Positions 36,304 to 44,772 of a DNA stretch of 64,000 bases are shown one piece after another (within the stretch, counting starts at the first letter, position 1; the number at the start of each line of letters is the position of its first letter). The stretch lies in assembly GCA_000620945.1 (NCBI GenBank), contig JHZO01000006.1, positions 124,001 to 188,000 of the forward strand, given 5' to 3'. The notes under the pieces were generated by a model that had not been told where the DNA came from, did no database searches, and saw only the letters and a list, made by a program, of their open reading frames with translations. Source of the DNA: [Clostridium] viride DSM 6836 (lineage in GTDB: Bacteria; Bacillota; Clostridia; Oscillospirales; Oscillospiraceae). A program made the translations under genes and the position numbers.

Positions 36304-36864
36304 ATGATTAAGACAATGTCGAACCGCATTTCACGCTTTTTAGTCGGGCGTGGAGCGGATGTGGACGAAGAAGTGCTCTCTTATGGAGCGGAATGCTTCC
36401 TCAATGAGCTACTTTCCAATGCCTTGCTCATTCTCATTGGATTGTTGACCCATCATGTGTGGGAACTCTTGCTTTGGTCGGTCAGCTTTTGCTTGCTTCG
36501 AGTGAACTTAGGGGGGCTTCACGCCTCTTCTCACGGATGGTGTGTGGGTCTTGGCACCTTGATTGGTGCCTCCAGCATCCTCATTAGTCCATGGTTGCTT
36601 CGCTATGCAGAAGTTTCCGCTCTTCTCACCATCCTGGCCCTGGTCATCGCCATCGTCATCGCTCCAGTTCGGCACAAGAACAAACAACATGTCCAGACCA
36701 AGCGGAAGGAACTCAAACGGAAGGTGGCGGTAATTGGCGCGCTGGAGGTACTTTCGGTGGGGCTTGTTTATGCGGTGCATCCCATCGCTTCGTCCTATAT
36801 CGCGTCAGGACTGATTATGGCAACCCTCCTGGCCTTGGCTGGGGTCATCTGGAATCCTCGGTGA
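36304..36864 (+). CDS. agrB: AgrB-type membrane cysteine endopeptidase
   Basis: Removes the AgrD C-terminal tail and forms the thiolactone. The 186-residue protein has several membrane helices and the catalytic pair of the family: His in RVNLGGLHASSHGWC and the downstream Cys of the same motif. ECFLNELLSNALLILIG near the start is also family-like. ATG at 36304 follows GAGGTG, 4 nt after the agrA stop. It is the last gene of the operon; the IS30 remnant follows. Confidence 0.92.
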   Translation: MIKTMSNRISRFLVGRGADVDEEVLSYGAECFLNELLSNALLILIGLLTHHVWELLLWSVSFCLLRVNLGGLHASSHGWCVGLGTLIGASSILISPWLLRYAEVSALLTILALVIAIVIAPVRHKNKQHVQTKRKELKRKVAVIGALEVLSVGLVYAVHPIASSYIASGLIMATLLALAGVIWNPR

Positions 36865-36872
36865 GTTAGAGT

Positions 36873-37834
36873 GCGTTTGAAACTTTGCTCAATTGAAAAA
36901 GTAACTTCCAGTTTGGAGGACTGAATTCCACTCTTTCGATCACTTTTGTTGGGGGAGTGGAATTTTATTTGTAAACAGGTATTCAAATCACGACCAAAGT
37001 GCTATAATTAAGCCGCAAATCGGAGATGTCGGGCAAAAAAGTGTATAACAACTAAAGGTGAAGATTTCCTCTCTTTTTTCGGACAGGTAATTTCCACCCC
37101 GGAATGAGAATATGTAGCATAGAATGATGTGTGAGTGATTTTGGGCTACTTCTTCAAAAGTTTGGGCGTCAGAATAATGCTGTTTGGCTCGATATGATGA
37201 GCATCGAGCTTTGCTAAGACATCATCTCCATAGAGAAAGCTGAACGACTGGGATGCCGACCGGTTGTTCAGCTTTTTTCGTCCATACGAGTTTATGTGGT
37301 TTATCATCAGGCTGATGTCCTCCTGCCCAAAGTGATTCATTGAGTTCCCCTTGGGGATTACCTTGCGGATAAATTCGTGAGCAACTTCAATGCCACCCTT
37401 TTGATAGGGCGCATTTGCATCACAATAGAAAATTTGGGTGCGACGATTTCCTTCTCCATCAAATTCGAGCGCATTTGGATTCGAAAATTCACTTCCGCGG
37501 TCCGTCAGAATAACAGGAAATAAGGAGCGAAAGGTTTTTGATCCAAGCTTAATATAGAGGTCATCAAAGATGTCAGTGACCGAACGCGCAGTGTTCGCCT
37601 CACGCAGGAGGGCCAAGAGAACCCCTGAGTTTCGAAAGTAGATGGTTAGCAATACTTTTCCACCTTGTTCGCCGATGATCAGCAGCGGCTTTGTTAAAAA
37701 GCGACTTTAAGAATTTAACGATTCGATTTGAATTTGGCGGACTGAATTCCACTCGTCTTATTTGGAAGAGTAATTTCTACCTTTGTTAGTAAGGGGGTGG
37801 AGTTTAACTTTTCAATTGAGGCGTTTGAAACTTT
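36873..37834. repeat. Short repeats flanking the IS30 remnant
   Basis: GCGTTTGAAACTTT occurs at 36873-36886 and 37821-37834. GGACTGAATTCCACTC occurs at 36918-36933 and 37739-37754. CAATTGAAAA-type and TTTTCAATTG sequences form an inverted pair next to the first repeat. They are probably leftover ends of one or more insertion elements around the transposase fragment. Confidence 0.6.
37146..37706 (-). pseudogene. 5'-truncated IS30-family transposase
   Basis: The C-terminal half of an IS30-type DDE transposase. It reads GEQGGKVLLTIYF, then VILTDRGSEFSNPNALEFDGEG (catalytic Asp), FYCDANAPYQKGGIEVAHEFIRKVIPKG (catalytic Glu) and the terminal NHINSYGRKKLNNRSASQSFSFLYG. The N-terminal helix-turn-helix part is missing: the frame meets a stop just upstream of 37706. 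It is likely inactive. It sits downstream of agrB and is bordered by short repeats. The stop is at 37146. Confidence 0.85.
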
Positions 37835-37857
37835 CCAAGAATAAATGAAATTTCCTA

Positions 37858-38098
37858 TTACATGATTTCAAAAACTGTGATATACTAGAATTGCTCAACG
37901 TGTAGTTTGCTTAAACGGAACGTAAGTCCGGTTGCGGCAGACTATACGTTTTTTTCTCATTCCAATCCCAACCGGACCGTTGCATCGTCGATTGCCAACG
38001 ATGTAGAGGAGGATATTCTCACGCATGGTAGGCCAGAGGAATGTGGAATCCGAGTCAATTTAGTTCCAAACAGTATGGATGAAAGCGAAAGGTGAAGC
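37858..38098 (+). promoter_or_regulatory. carD-like gene promoter and possible attenuating leader
   Basis: TTACAT (37858-37863), 17-bp spacer, TATACT (37881-37886). The leader can form AACGTA ... TACGTTTTTTTC (37919-37957), which looks like a weak terminator. GTCCGGTTG (37927-37935) can also pair with CAACCGGAC (37970-37978), an alternative fold. A 62-codon TTG frame across it has no clear ribosome site. Confidence 0.5.
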
Positions 38099-38611
38099 AT
38101 GTATCGTGTTGGAGACTTGTTATTTTACGGAAATGTCGGCGTTTGTCAAGTAATTGACATTACCCCCTGTGGCCCGGAGGGAATCGAGAAGGAATTTCTC
38201 TATTATGTTTTGAATCCGAAGAATCAAAGTTGCACCATATTCGTTCCCACGCATACGTCAACCTATATGCGTTCCATCTTAACCAAGGACGAAGCCAATG
38301 ATCTCATCGACACCATTCCTACGGTGGAGATCGAAAAAGCTCCATCCCATTCCCTGAATCGGATGGAAGTGAACTACAAGGAATCCATTGAAACCCACGA
38401 TTGCGCTGTTCTTCTCAAACTGTGCATGACCATCTATGCCAAGAAAGAGGAGATGCAGCAAAATAAGCGTAAGTTGGGCGCAGTGGATGAAAAGTATATG
38501 CGGCGTGCTGAAGATCTTTTGTATGGCGAGTTGTCCGCTGCCTTAGAGATTGAGAAGGATGCAATTCCCCAATATATTCAAGACCGCATTCAGGGCCAAG
38601 TAAGGCTTTGA
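38099..38611 (+). CDS. CarD/CdnL-family transcriptional regulator
   Basis: A 170-residue protein. The N-terminal Tudor-like RNA-polymerase-interaction domain is MYRVGDLLFYGNVGVCQVIDIT with YVLNPKNQSCTIFVPTHT. A helical C-terminal DNA-binding region follows (ESIETHDCAVLLKLCMTIYAKKEEM, RAEDLLYGELSAALEIEKDAI). The family binds the RNA polymerase beta subunit and stabilises open complexes. ATG at 38099 follows AAAGGTGAAGC. It is monocistronic with its own promoter, leader and terminator. Target genes are unknown. Confidence 0.9.
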   Translation: MYRVGDLLFYGNVGVCQVIDITPCGPEGIEKEFLYYVLNPKNQSCTIFVPTHTSTYMRSILTKDEANDLIDTIPTVEIEKAPSHSLNRMEVNYKESIETHDCAVLLKLCMTIYAKKEEMQQNKRKLGAVDEKYMRRAEDLLYGELSAALEIEKDAIPQYIQDRIQGQVRL

Positions 38612-38617
38612 CGATAC

Positions 38618-38671
38618 AAACCAGAACGAGGCTTTCCAATTTGGTGCCTTCGCTCTGGTTTTCTTTTTTCC
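38618..38671. terminator. Terminator between the carD-like gene and the convergent small ORF
   Basis: AAACCAGAACGAGG ... CCTTCGCTCTGGTTTTCTTTTTT on the plus strand; imperfect stem with a strong T tract. It probably serves the carD-like gene. Confidence 0.8.
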
Positions 38672-38681
38672 TCGTTAACGG

Positions 38682-38828
38682 TTACTCTTGCCCGTCAAGC
38701 AATAAACTTCCGATGACGAACAGCAGTCCAACGACACTAAATATTCGAGTCGCCTGTATGCTGGTCGTGATAAACGTAATGGAAAAAAGGAGCAAACTAA
38801 TGCCGGCTAGGGCTAACTTGTCGTTCAT
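38682..38828 (-). CDS. 48-residue small membrane protein behind an Agr-type promoter
   Basis: A 48-codon frame from ATG 38828 to TAA 38682, with GCAGGAGG 8 nt upstream of the ATG. It encodes two hydrophobic segments (LALAGISLLLFSITFITTSI and IFSVVGLLFVIGSLLL) ending DGQE. No family was recognised. The support is the strong ribosome site, the clean promoter 45 nt upstream (38874-38901), and the AgrA-type repeats before it (38909-38938). Candidate roles include a quorum-controlled membrane peptide or toxin-like small protein; none is shown. Confidence 0.7.
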   Translation of the reverse strand: MNDKLALAGISLLLFSITFITTSIQATRIFSVVGLLFVIGSLLLDGQE

Positions 38829-38873
38829 AAGCGTGCCTCCTGCAGGGTGTTTCTTACGTTAGAAGATACGCTT

Positions 38874-38938
38874 ACCATATCATGATAGCGGAAGATGTTA
38901 ATGCAAGAAGCGTGAAACGACGGTTTTACTGCGCAAAT
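38874..38938 (-). promoter_or_regulatory. Agr-type promoter of the 48-residue protein
   Basis: Minus strand: ATTTGCGCA (38930-38938), 12 bp, TTTCACGCT (38909-38917), 7 bp, TTAACA (38896-38901), 16 bp, TATGGT (38874-38879). The repeats are weaker than at agrD but every spacing is identical, and the spacer keeps TAAAAC. Confidence 0.65.
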
Positions 38939-38944
38939 GAGTAA

Positions 38945-38976
38945 AACCAGCGTCAGTTACAACTGAAGCTGGTCTT
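38945..38976. terminator. Hairpin upstream of the small-protein promoter
   Basis: AACCAGCGTCAGT-TACA-ACTGAAGCTGGT stem related to those at 33846, 54753 and 63925. Confidence 0.55.
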
Positions 38977-39014
38977 ACTTCAAAGCAAATTTTCATAGTA
39001 CAAGGCTTTACCAC

Positions 39015-39049
39015 AAAACGGGATCCCCGGAAAGGGGATCCCGTTTTCG
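39015..39049. terminator. Terminator after cooS
   Basis: AAAACGGGATCCCC-GGAA-AGGGGATCCCGTTTTCG, a perfect stem with A/T flanks on both sides. Confidence 0.85.
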
Positions 39050-39058
39050 TTTTCCTGC

Positions 39059-40969
39059 TTATAACCCCAGTGCGTTCCTCTTGGATACAATGTGAGCTTC
39101 GATGGCACAGGCGACTTGGATGGGGTCATCCCCAAGGGCAACCTTACCACCCGTGAGGGATTCCACATCCTCTGTGAGGAGCTTAACCAGCGCAGGGGCG
39201 CCGGTGATAAAGGGGGTGGGGGATAGGTGGGTATAGGCTCCGTAAGCCACGGCAAAGATGCCGTCAATGGTTGCTTTTTGCTCCATCCATTCCGGGGCGG
39301 TCACAGCAATGGGAAGCTGGGGAATATCTACGTCAAGAAAATCAGCCAGTGCGGTGACCAGCATGGAGATTCTGCCGGTATCGGTACAGGTACCGAAGCT
39401 AAGGACCGGAGGGATTTTCAGCATTCCACAGACTTCTTGTAAGCCTGGGCCGGCTAGCTGTTGGGCAGGCAGGTCGCAAAGACCCGCCACTTCTAGGGCA
39501 TGGTTTCCGCAACCGCAGCTGACCACCAGTAGATCCTTCTGAATGAGTTCCTTGACCAGATTGATGGTGTTCCAGTCCTGTGGGCCGTTTCTCAGGGTGG
39601 AGCAGCTTGCCAGGGCAACCACGCCCTTCACTTTTCCGGCTTTAATGACGTCAACCAAGGGATCCAGTTTGTTTCCGAGGGCTCCCAGTACGGCTTCTGT
39701 GGAAAATCCGGCGATGGCCTTTTGCACCTTTGGGGGAACGGTGGATGGAATCACCCCATGGCGCTTTTTGAAGTTTTCAATGGCTAGGTCAATCAGCCGA
39801 TCAGCCATGTTGTCCGCCTGCTGCGGATGATAGGGGATGCTTTCCTGCAAACCGGGTACGCCAATAATCGTACTGATGCTCACAAGGCTTGCCTGATACT
39901 TCTTGGCATACTCACTGAGCGCCGGTGGGGAACAGTTTTCATCCATAGCAAATACGTCCACGGTTCCCGTTGCCAGTAGTGGCTCGATGGTCAACCAATC
40001 GCCCATCAAACCCACGAACACTTCGTCCATGGGAAACCGTTGCAGGAGTTCTTGTCCGGTTTCAATGGAGCCCACAATGCGAAGCCCCTTAGCACCAGCA
40101 TCCTTTGCTCGCTTTTGAACCGCTTCGGTTTTTGCTTTCTGCATGGTTGCCACACCCACCCAAGGCTGATGGCCGTTAAACACGATATTCACATAATCCG
40201 GATCCATGATACCCAAATCGGTATTCACTTCATGGGGGGTCGGGGTTCCGTAGAGAATATCTTGTACCATTTCGAGTCCAATTTGCGCGGTATAAATGGT
40301 GGCGAGGCCCAGACGCAGCGCTTTCTTGGCCAGGGACACGTAATCACCATCTACGTTGGTCAGACAGCTTGCAACGCAGTTTTGCTCCTCATGAATTACG
40401 CCAGAGGGATAAAGGTTGAGCGATTTCCAAACCGGTTTCCGCTTTTTGGGAGCAAAGGCCTCCACCATGATGCTTTCTTGATCCGGTCCCTTCGCCATTT
40501 CAGCTTCCAGCAAGTCGGCCAGTTCAATGGCCATCTGGCTATCGCTTTGCTTTGTATCAATGCCAACCTTGGCACAGAACCATTTCAATTTGGTGGTATC
40601 CGTGAGTTTAAACGGGGTGTTACCTCGTGCGGTTTCACGGAGAGTGCGAAAGGCTTCATAGGCATGGTGACTGTATGTGCCTGCACCCATAATGTTATGA
40701 AGAAGCAGTTCGCGCATAGCCATGGCATCGGCACCAATGCCACAAACTCCCTTGTCTTGTTCCCCTTTTACATTGATTCGGCAAGGTCCATCGGAGCAAA
40801 GCTTGCAGCTTAAGCCCTCTAAACAAAATTTGCAGCGGATTTTTTCCTGTGAGGTATAACGGTCAAATGCATTGGATAAGCCATCCTCTCGAATCACTTG
40901 AAGCATCTGTTCGACGGAATCATGATAGCTTACCCTGCCTTCGGGTCGTTCCATTGATGTCTGGCTCAA
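39059..40969 (-). CDS. cooS: Divergent anaerobic CO dehydrogenase catalytic-subunit homologue
   Basis: A 636-residue CooS-family protein. N-terminal B-cluster cysteines are present (C55, C58, C63, C76); the D-cluster pair is altered (C46, C49; Ser before C55). C-cluster motifs include the His of FNGHQPW, Cys in DENCSPP, VVSCGCGNHAL and SFGTCTDTGR. The canonical ICCTG motif, which supplies a cluster ligand, reads GSIETG here, so a normal NiFeS C-cluster is doubtful. No acs or cooF gene is adjacent. TTG at 40969 follows AGGAGGAGGGG. It may be a redox or hybrid-cluster enzyme related to C. hydrogenoformans CODH-V rather than a true CO oxidiser. Confidence 0.85.
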   Translation of the reverse strand: MSQTSMERPEGRVSYHDSVEQMLQVIREDGLSNAFDRYTSQEKIRCKFCLEGLSCKLCSDGPCRINVKGEQDKGVCGIGADAMAMRELLLHNIMGAGTYSHHAYEAFRTLRETARGNTPFKLTDTTKLKWFCAKVGIDTKQSDSQMAIELADLLEAEMAKGPDQESIMVEAFAPKKRKPVWKSLNLYPSGVIHEEQNCVASCLTNVDGDYVSLAKKALRLGLATIYTAQIGLEMVQDILYGTPTPHEVNTDLGIMDPDYVNIVFNGHQPWVGVATMQKAKTEAVQKRAKDAGAKGLRIVGSIETGQELLQRFPMDEVFVGLMGDWLTIEPLLATGTVDVFAMDENCSPPALSEYAKKYQASLVSISTIIGVPGLQESIPYHPQQADNMADRLIDLAIENFKKRHGVIPSTVPPKVQKAIAGFSTEAVLGALGNKLDPLVDVIKAGKVKGVVALASCSTLRNGPQDWNTINLVKELIQKDLLVVSCGCGNHALEVAGLCDLPAQQLAGPGLQEVCGMLKIPPVLSFGTCTDTGRISMLVTALADFLDVDIPQLPIAVTAPEWMEQKATIDGIFAVAYGAYTHLSPTPFITGAPALVKLLTEDVESLTGGKVALGDDPIQVACAIEAHIVSKRNALGL

Positions 40970-40992
40970 AATTGAACCCCTCCTCCTTCTAT

Positions 40993-41018
40993 GGTTAACA
41001 TTCTTACTATTGTTAACC
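40993..41018. promoter_or_regulatory. Palindromic operator candidate upstream of cooS
   Basis: GGTTAACA (40993-41000), 10 bp, TGTTAACC (41011-41018), a perfect 8-bp inverted repeat 24 nt upstream of the cooS start. A second inverted repeat, TTTATTTCA/TTGAAATAAA, lies at about 41033-41053. The binding protein is unknown. Confidence 0.6.
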
Positions 41019-41093
41019 GCATTGGAAGGATTTATTTCACTTTGTTGAAATAAACAGAGGGTATCCCCAAAGTGTTAGCAAGGGAATCTGGGG

Positions 41094-41990
41094 TTACATC
41101 AAGCCTTTTTCGCGAAGCATGAGTTCGGCAACCGCTCGGGGGTCTTGCCCTTCATCTACCATATAGTTGTACTTTGTGATTTCCGCCTCCGTCCACTGAT
41201 TGGCCAAATTCTCAAGAGCTGCGACCACGCCAGGGTTCTTCTCGGCAAAGCTCAGTTTGACGATGGGGGTCACATAGTAGGGGGGGAAAAAGTTCTTGTT
41301 GTCAATGAGGTTCACAAGACCGAACTGTTCAATTTGTCCATCCGTGGAGTAAGAGGCATTCACATCCGTCATTCCATCCGCAAGAGCCTTATAAGTGAAG
41401 GCCTGATTCATGGGCTTAATGCTTCGGAAGTTCAGGCCACGATACGTCTCTTCCAAGCCGATGAGTCCATCTTTTCGATCGGCAAATTCGGTATCGCTGC
41501 CGAGAATCAATTGATTGGACACGGGGACAAGATCGGATATGGTCTTCAGTCGATATTTTTGGGCCGTATCTGGTCTTACCGACAGGACATAGGTGTTGTT
41601 CCAACCCAAAGGCTCCAGTAAGGTGCTGCTATATTCATTTTGAAGGCGATTCTTTACGTAGTCATAGGTTTCATCTTTACTTAAGGTTTTTGACTGATTA
41701 AAAATCACACCATACAGTGCTCCGGTATAATCCGTATACACGTCGATATTATCGCGTTGCTGGGCTGTAAAGATAGACCAGGTGCTTGGATACTCAATGA
41801 CCTCTGTTTTATATCCCTTGGATTCTAGATACAAGGAAAACAACTGCCCTATGATGCGTTGCTCTGCAAACTCTCTGTGACCAATCCGGACCAGGTCGCC
41901 CGCGGCTAAGGATGGAATGGAATACCCCGCCATAAACGCGAGTACACAAGCGACCAGGACGATGGAAACTTTTTTTAGAATCTTGTTCAT
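41094..41990 (-). CDS. Glycine betaine/quaternary amine-type substrate-binding protein, orphan
   Basis: A 298-residue exported binding protein of the OpuAC/ProX/OsmF group. It has an N-terminal membrane or signal segment (SIVLVACVLAFMAGYSIPSLAAG), then VRIGHREFAEQRIIGQLFSLYLESKGY, VYTDYTGALYGVIF, and a C-terminal PPYYVTPIVK stretch. ATG at 41990 was preferred over the 65-codon longer frame because GGGGGGAACGC precedes it and the signal segment begins there. No ABC permease or ATPase is adjacent, so it must work with a remote transporter or as a chemoreceptor ligand-binder; a chemoreceptor gene lies just upstream. Confidence 0.85.
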   Translation of the reverse strand: MNKILKKVSIVLVACVLAFMAGYSIPSLAAGDLVRIGHREFAEQRIIGQLFSLYLESKGYKTEVIEYPSTWSIFTAQQRDNIDVYTDYTGALYGVIFNQSKTLSKDETYDYVKNRLQNEYSSTLLEPLGWNNTYVLSVRPDTAQKYRLKTISDLVPVSNQLILGSDTEFADRKDGLIGLEETYRGLNFRSIKPMNQAFTYKALADGMTDVNASYSTDGQIEQFGLVNLIDNKNFFPPYYVTPIVKLSFAEKNPGVVAALENLANQWTEAEITKYNYMVDEGQDPRAVAELMLREKGLM

Positions 41991-42167
41991 GCGTTCCCCC
42001 CATTGCTTTGCGTTGTCGCAAGCGTCGTGTTGATGGTGATTAGAAGAAATTAGAACCGATAACGAAATTGGCTCATGCAGCATGCAAGGGCCACCTAACA
42101 TCATCATGTCTGCAAAAATTCCGTATAGGCTCATTAGTATGAGATGGGAAATCGGGATATGCAGAAA

Positions 42168-42211
42168 GACAGGCGGTATTCCCACGTAGACTTGGGAATA
42201 CCGCCTGTTTG
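42168..42211 (-). terminator. Terminator after the third chemoreceptor
   Basis: Stem AACAGGCGGTATTCCC/GGGAATACCGCCTGT. The CGGTATTCCC core is shared with the hairpins at 49570 and 61511. Confidence 0.75.
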
Positions 42212-42252
42212 GTTTGTTCTTAGGGTAGCCTACAAAATCTTAGGGGCTCTAC

Positions 42253-44358
42253 CTAGTTCTCTCGGAGCTTAAACTGACGCACCAGGTTTTGAAGCATATC
42301 TGCTTGGGCATTGAGTTCCTCACTGGCAGCGGCACTTTCTTCGGCAGTTGCACTATTTGTCTGGACAACCGCTGCAATCTGCTCGATCCCGACACTAATC
42401 TGCATCGCAGCAGATGCTTGTTGGTCGGAAGCCTCTGTGATTTTTTCAATTAAACTAACAGCTTGTCTCGTAACTTGTTCACTCTCATCCAAGTAGCTTG
42501 CAGTGTTGTCGGCGATTTGAGAGCCATCGCGCACGGCAAGCAAGGTTTCTTCAATGAGCATGGTCGTATTTTGGGCAGCCTCAGCCGATTTACTGGCCAG
42601 GTTTCTGACCTCGTCTGCCACCACCGCAAAGCCTTTTCCAGCGGATCCTGCCCTGGCCGCTTCCACCGCTGCATTCAAGGCAAGGATGTTGGTTTGGAAT
42701 GCAATGTCCTCAATGACCTTAATGATTTTGGAAATTTCAGAGGATTTCGCATTGATTTGGTTCATGGCTTCCACCATGTGTTTCATCTCTTCGTTGCTCT
42801 TTACAATTTCCTTGCCAGCCAATTCCGCACGCTGGTTTGCCAGCTTAGCGTTCTCCGCATTCTCACGGATTTGATCGGTTACCTCAGAAATGGACGCGGA
42901 TAGCTCTTCGATGGAGCTTGCTTGTTCCGTGGCCCCCTGTGATAAGGCTTGCGCGCCACAAGACACTTGATCCGCCCCACTGGACACTTGGGTGGATGCT
43001 TGGGTAACCTCCAATAAGGTGTGGTTTAAATTCTTAAGAAGTGCCTGCATGTTGTCTTTTAAGGTTGCAAATTGCCCCACGTAATCTCGTTGAAGATCAA
43101 AGGTCAAGTCGCCCGCAGAAATTTTCATCAGAGAATCAGCCATTTCATCAATGTACCCCTGATAATTCACCAGTCGATCAATGGTGAGCTTAAAGGCCCG
43201 TGACAACTGCCCCAACTCATCTTCGCTGTCCACGCTTAGTTGTACATTAAAATTCCCATCTGCAATCTCTTGCGCTGCAAAGGTTACCTTTTTAATTGGG
43301 TTTGTGATAATGGCACGGACGATAAAAATCAAAGATACAACAATCACAGCTAGGAGTGTGACGAGGATCCCAATTAGCATGGCGGTGATCTGCTTCGTGC
43401 TTGCCATAATCTCATTTTCTTCTACGGATACACAAACCGACCAGGGAGTATCGGAATTCCCGATGCGGAAAGGCACCATAGTTTTTCTGACCGATGCTCC
43501 CGTGCTTTCCGTTGTACTGTGGTAGGAGTAGGCTTGCCCCTGCTTTACGGCGGCTAGGATTTCTTCCATGTTCCCATGTTTGTCCATGTCTTTAATGTTT
43601 GATCCAATCAAGCTAGTGTCTGCATGATACACGCAAGTGCCGGTATTGGATAAGACGTAAGTGTTTGCCGTTTGATAGGCGCCTTTATCAAATTGAATGC
43701 TCTGCAAATCTTGCAAGGAAATATCAATTCCCACAACGCCTAAGACCTTATCATTGCTGTCTTTAATGGGAACAGAAATGGTGGTCATCAGAACCGTTTG
43801 CCCGTTTATCTCATACTCAAAGGGTTCTAGTAAAGTCTCGGTCCCAGAATCCCTGGCCAATAAGTAAAAGTCTCCCTCTCCTGGGATATCATAATTGAGA
43901 ACTGGGGTTAATGAAATGGTATCTCCAACCCTGACCCAATAGGGAATGAATCGTCCCGTTCCATCCGAACCGGTTGAATTGACATATTGTGCATCCATTT
44001 GATCCAAAGCATTTGGCTCCCAACAGGTCCAAATTCCTAAGTACTTTGGATTATTATACAATACAGTTTTCATCATGCTGCTATATGCATTTCTTCGTTC
44101 GGCAGCAGGAAGACTCTCAAAGCCCTGCATGCTTTGCGCAAGGGTGAGTGCATGGTTTAATGTCGCTTCTAACTCTCCTTGAATAATCTCGGCATCGGCT
44201 TGAGCCAGTGCTTTTACTTCGGTATTCGCATTCAATTCATTGGTGTTTGCTGCGATTTTGATGATAACTGTAAAACTGACCACTAATAAAAGAAATAGAA
44301 TGGAGGCAACTTGTAAGATTAGTTTTTTTCCTATCTTCATGTTTTTAAAGTTTTTCAT
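42253..44358 (-). CDS. Methyl-accepting chemotaxis protein with dCache sensor
   Basis: A 701-residue chemoreceptor. TM1 is [22 protein letters not shown] large extracytoplasmic dCache domain (about 40-310) has [41 protein letters not shown] and [14 protein letters not shown], resembling amino-acid-type dCache sensors. TM2, HAMP, and the signalling region with [23 protein letters not shown] follow. The C-terminal signalling half is nearly the same as in the second receptor ([28 protein letters not shown]). ATG at 44358 follows AGAGGGA. The receptor may partner with the nearby binding protein. Ligand unknown. Confidence 0.93.
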   Translation of the reverse strand: MKNFKNMKIGKKLILQVASILFLLLVVSFTVIIKIAANTNELNANTEVKALAQADAEIIQGELEATLNHALTLAQSMQGFESLPAAERRNAYSSMMKTVLYNNPKYLGIWTCWEPNALDQMDAQYVNSTGSDGTGRFIPYWVRVGDTISLTPVLNYDIPGEGDFYLLARDSGTETLLEPFEYEINGQTVLMTTISVPIKDSNDKVLGVVGIDISLQDLQSIQFDKGAYQTANTYVLSNTGTCVYHADTSLIGSNIKDMDKHGNMEEILAAVKQGQAYSYHSTTESTGASVRKTMVPFRIGNSDTPWSVCVSVEENEIMASTKQITAMLIGILVTLLAVIVVSLIFIVRAIITNPIKKVTFAAQEIADGNFNVQLSVDSEDELGQLSRAFKLTIDRLVNYQGYIDEMADSLMKISAGDLTFDLQRDYVGQFATLKDNMQALLKNLNHTLLEVTQASTQVSSGADQVSCGAQALSQGATEQASSIEELSASISEVTDQIRENAENAKLANQRAELAGKEIVKSNEEMKHMVEAMNQINAKSSEISKIIKVIEDIAFQTNILALNAAVEAARAGSAGKGFAVVADEVRNLASKSAEAAQNTTMLIEETLLAVRDGSQIADNTASYLDESEQVTRQAVSLIEKITEASDQQASAAMQISVGIEQIAAVVQTNSATAEESAAASEELNAQADMLQNLVRQFKLREN

Positions 44359-44614
44359 ATCATCCCTCTTCTGTATGCAATAAACCTACTTAGTTACTAG
44401 CTTAACTTCCTGGTTACCCCTCACTTTCAAAGCGTTTTAACAGTTCTCTCTCTAAACCGTTTATGCATATTTACACTATCGACACGTTAAGGAAGTATAA
44501 TAATCGATTTCCTTCAGAAAGTCGAATTTTGTCGAATATGTCCTTTATTTAATATGGATGAACAGGTGATCAGGTTATTTTAACATGCAGTTTCTGGTTA
44601 AGGGGCAGAAGACA

Positions 44615-44673
44615 AGAAAAACACCCCCAATCCAGCGTTTGTAATCACTTTTACAAAGGTGCTGAATTGAGGG
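44615..44673 (-). terminator. Terminator after floT
   Basis: Minus strand CCCTCAATTCAGC ... GCTGGATTGGGGG with inner TTTGTAA/TTACAAA pairing, followed by TGTTTTTCTT. The remaining gap to the chemoreceptor (44359-44614) holds AT-rich sequence with no gene seen. Confidence 0.7.
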
Positions 44674-44772
44674 CATATGTTTAGTATGTACTTGTAAAAT
44701 GGCATCCCATGTGTTTTAACAAGTTCTTTTCAGAACAGATGGCATGCGGTTATGGCATGCGTCAAAAGCCGT

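Noticed and set aside
37907-38095. 62-codon TTG frame upstream of the CarD-like gene
   Set aside because: No ribosome site, and it spans two strong alternative hairpins; better read as an untranslated leader.
40993-41018. BirA operator before cooS
   Set aside because: The half-sites TGTTAACC and GGTTAACA are in the reverse order to a biotin operator and the spacer is 10 bp.
44440-44560. Sigma-28-like promoter before the third chemoreceptor
   Set aside because: Only loose matches to TAAA-N15-GCCGATAA; spacing is not convincing.
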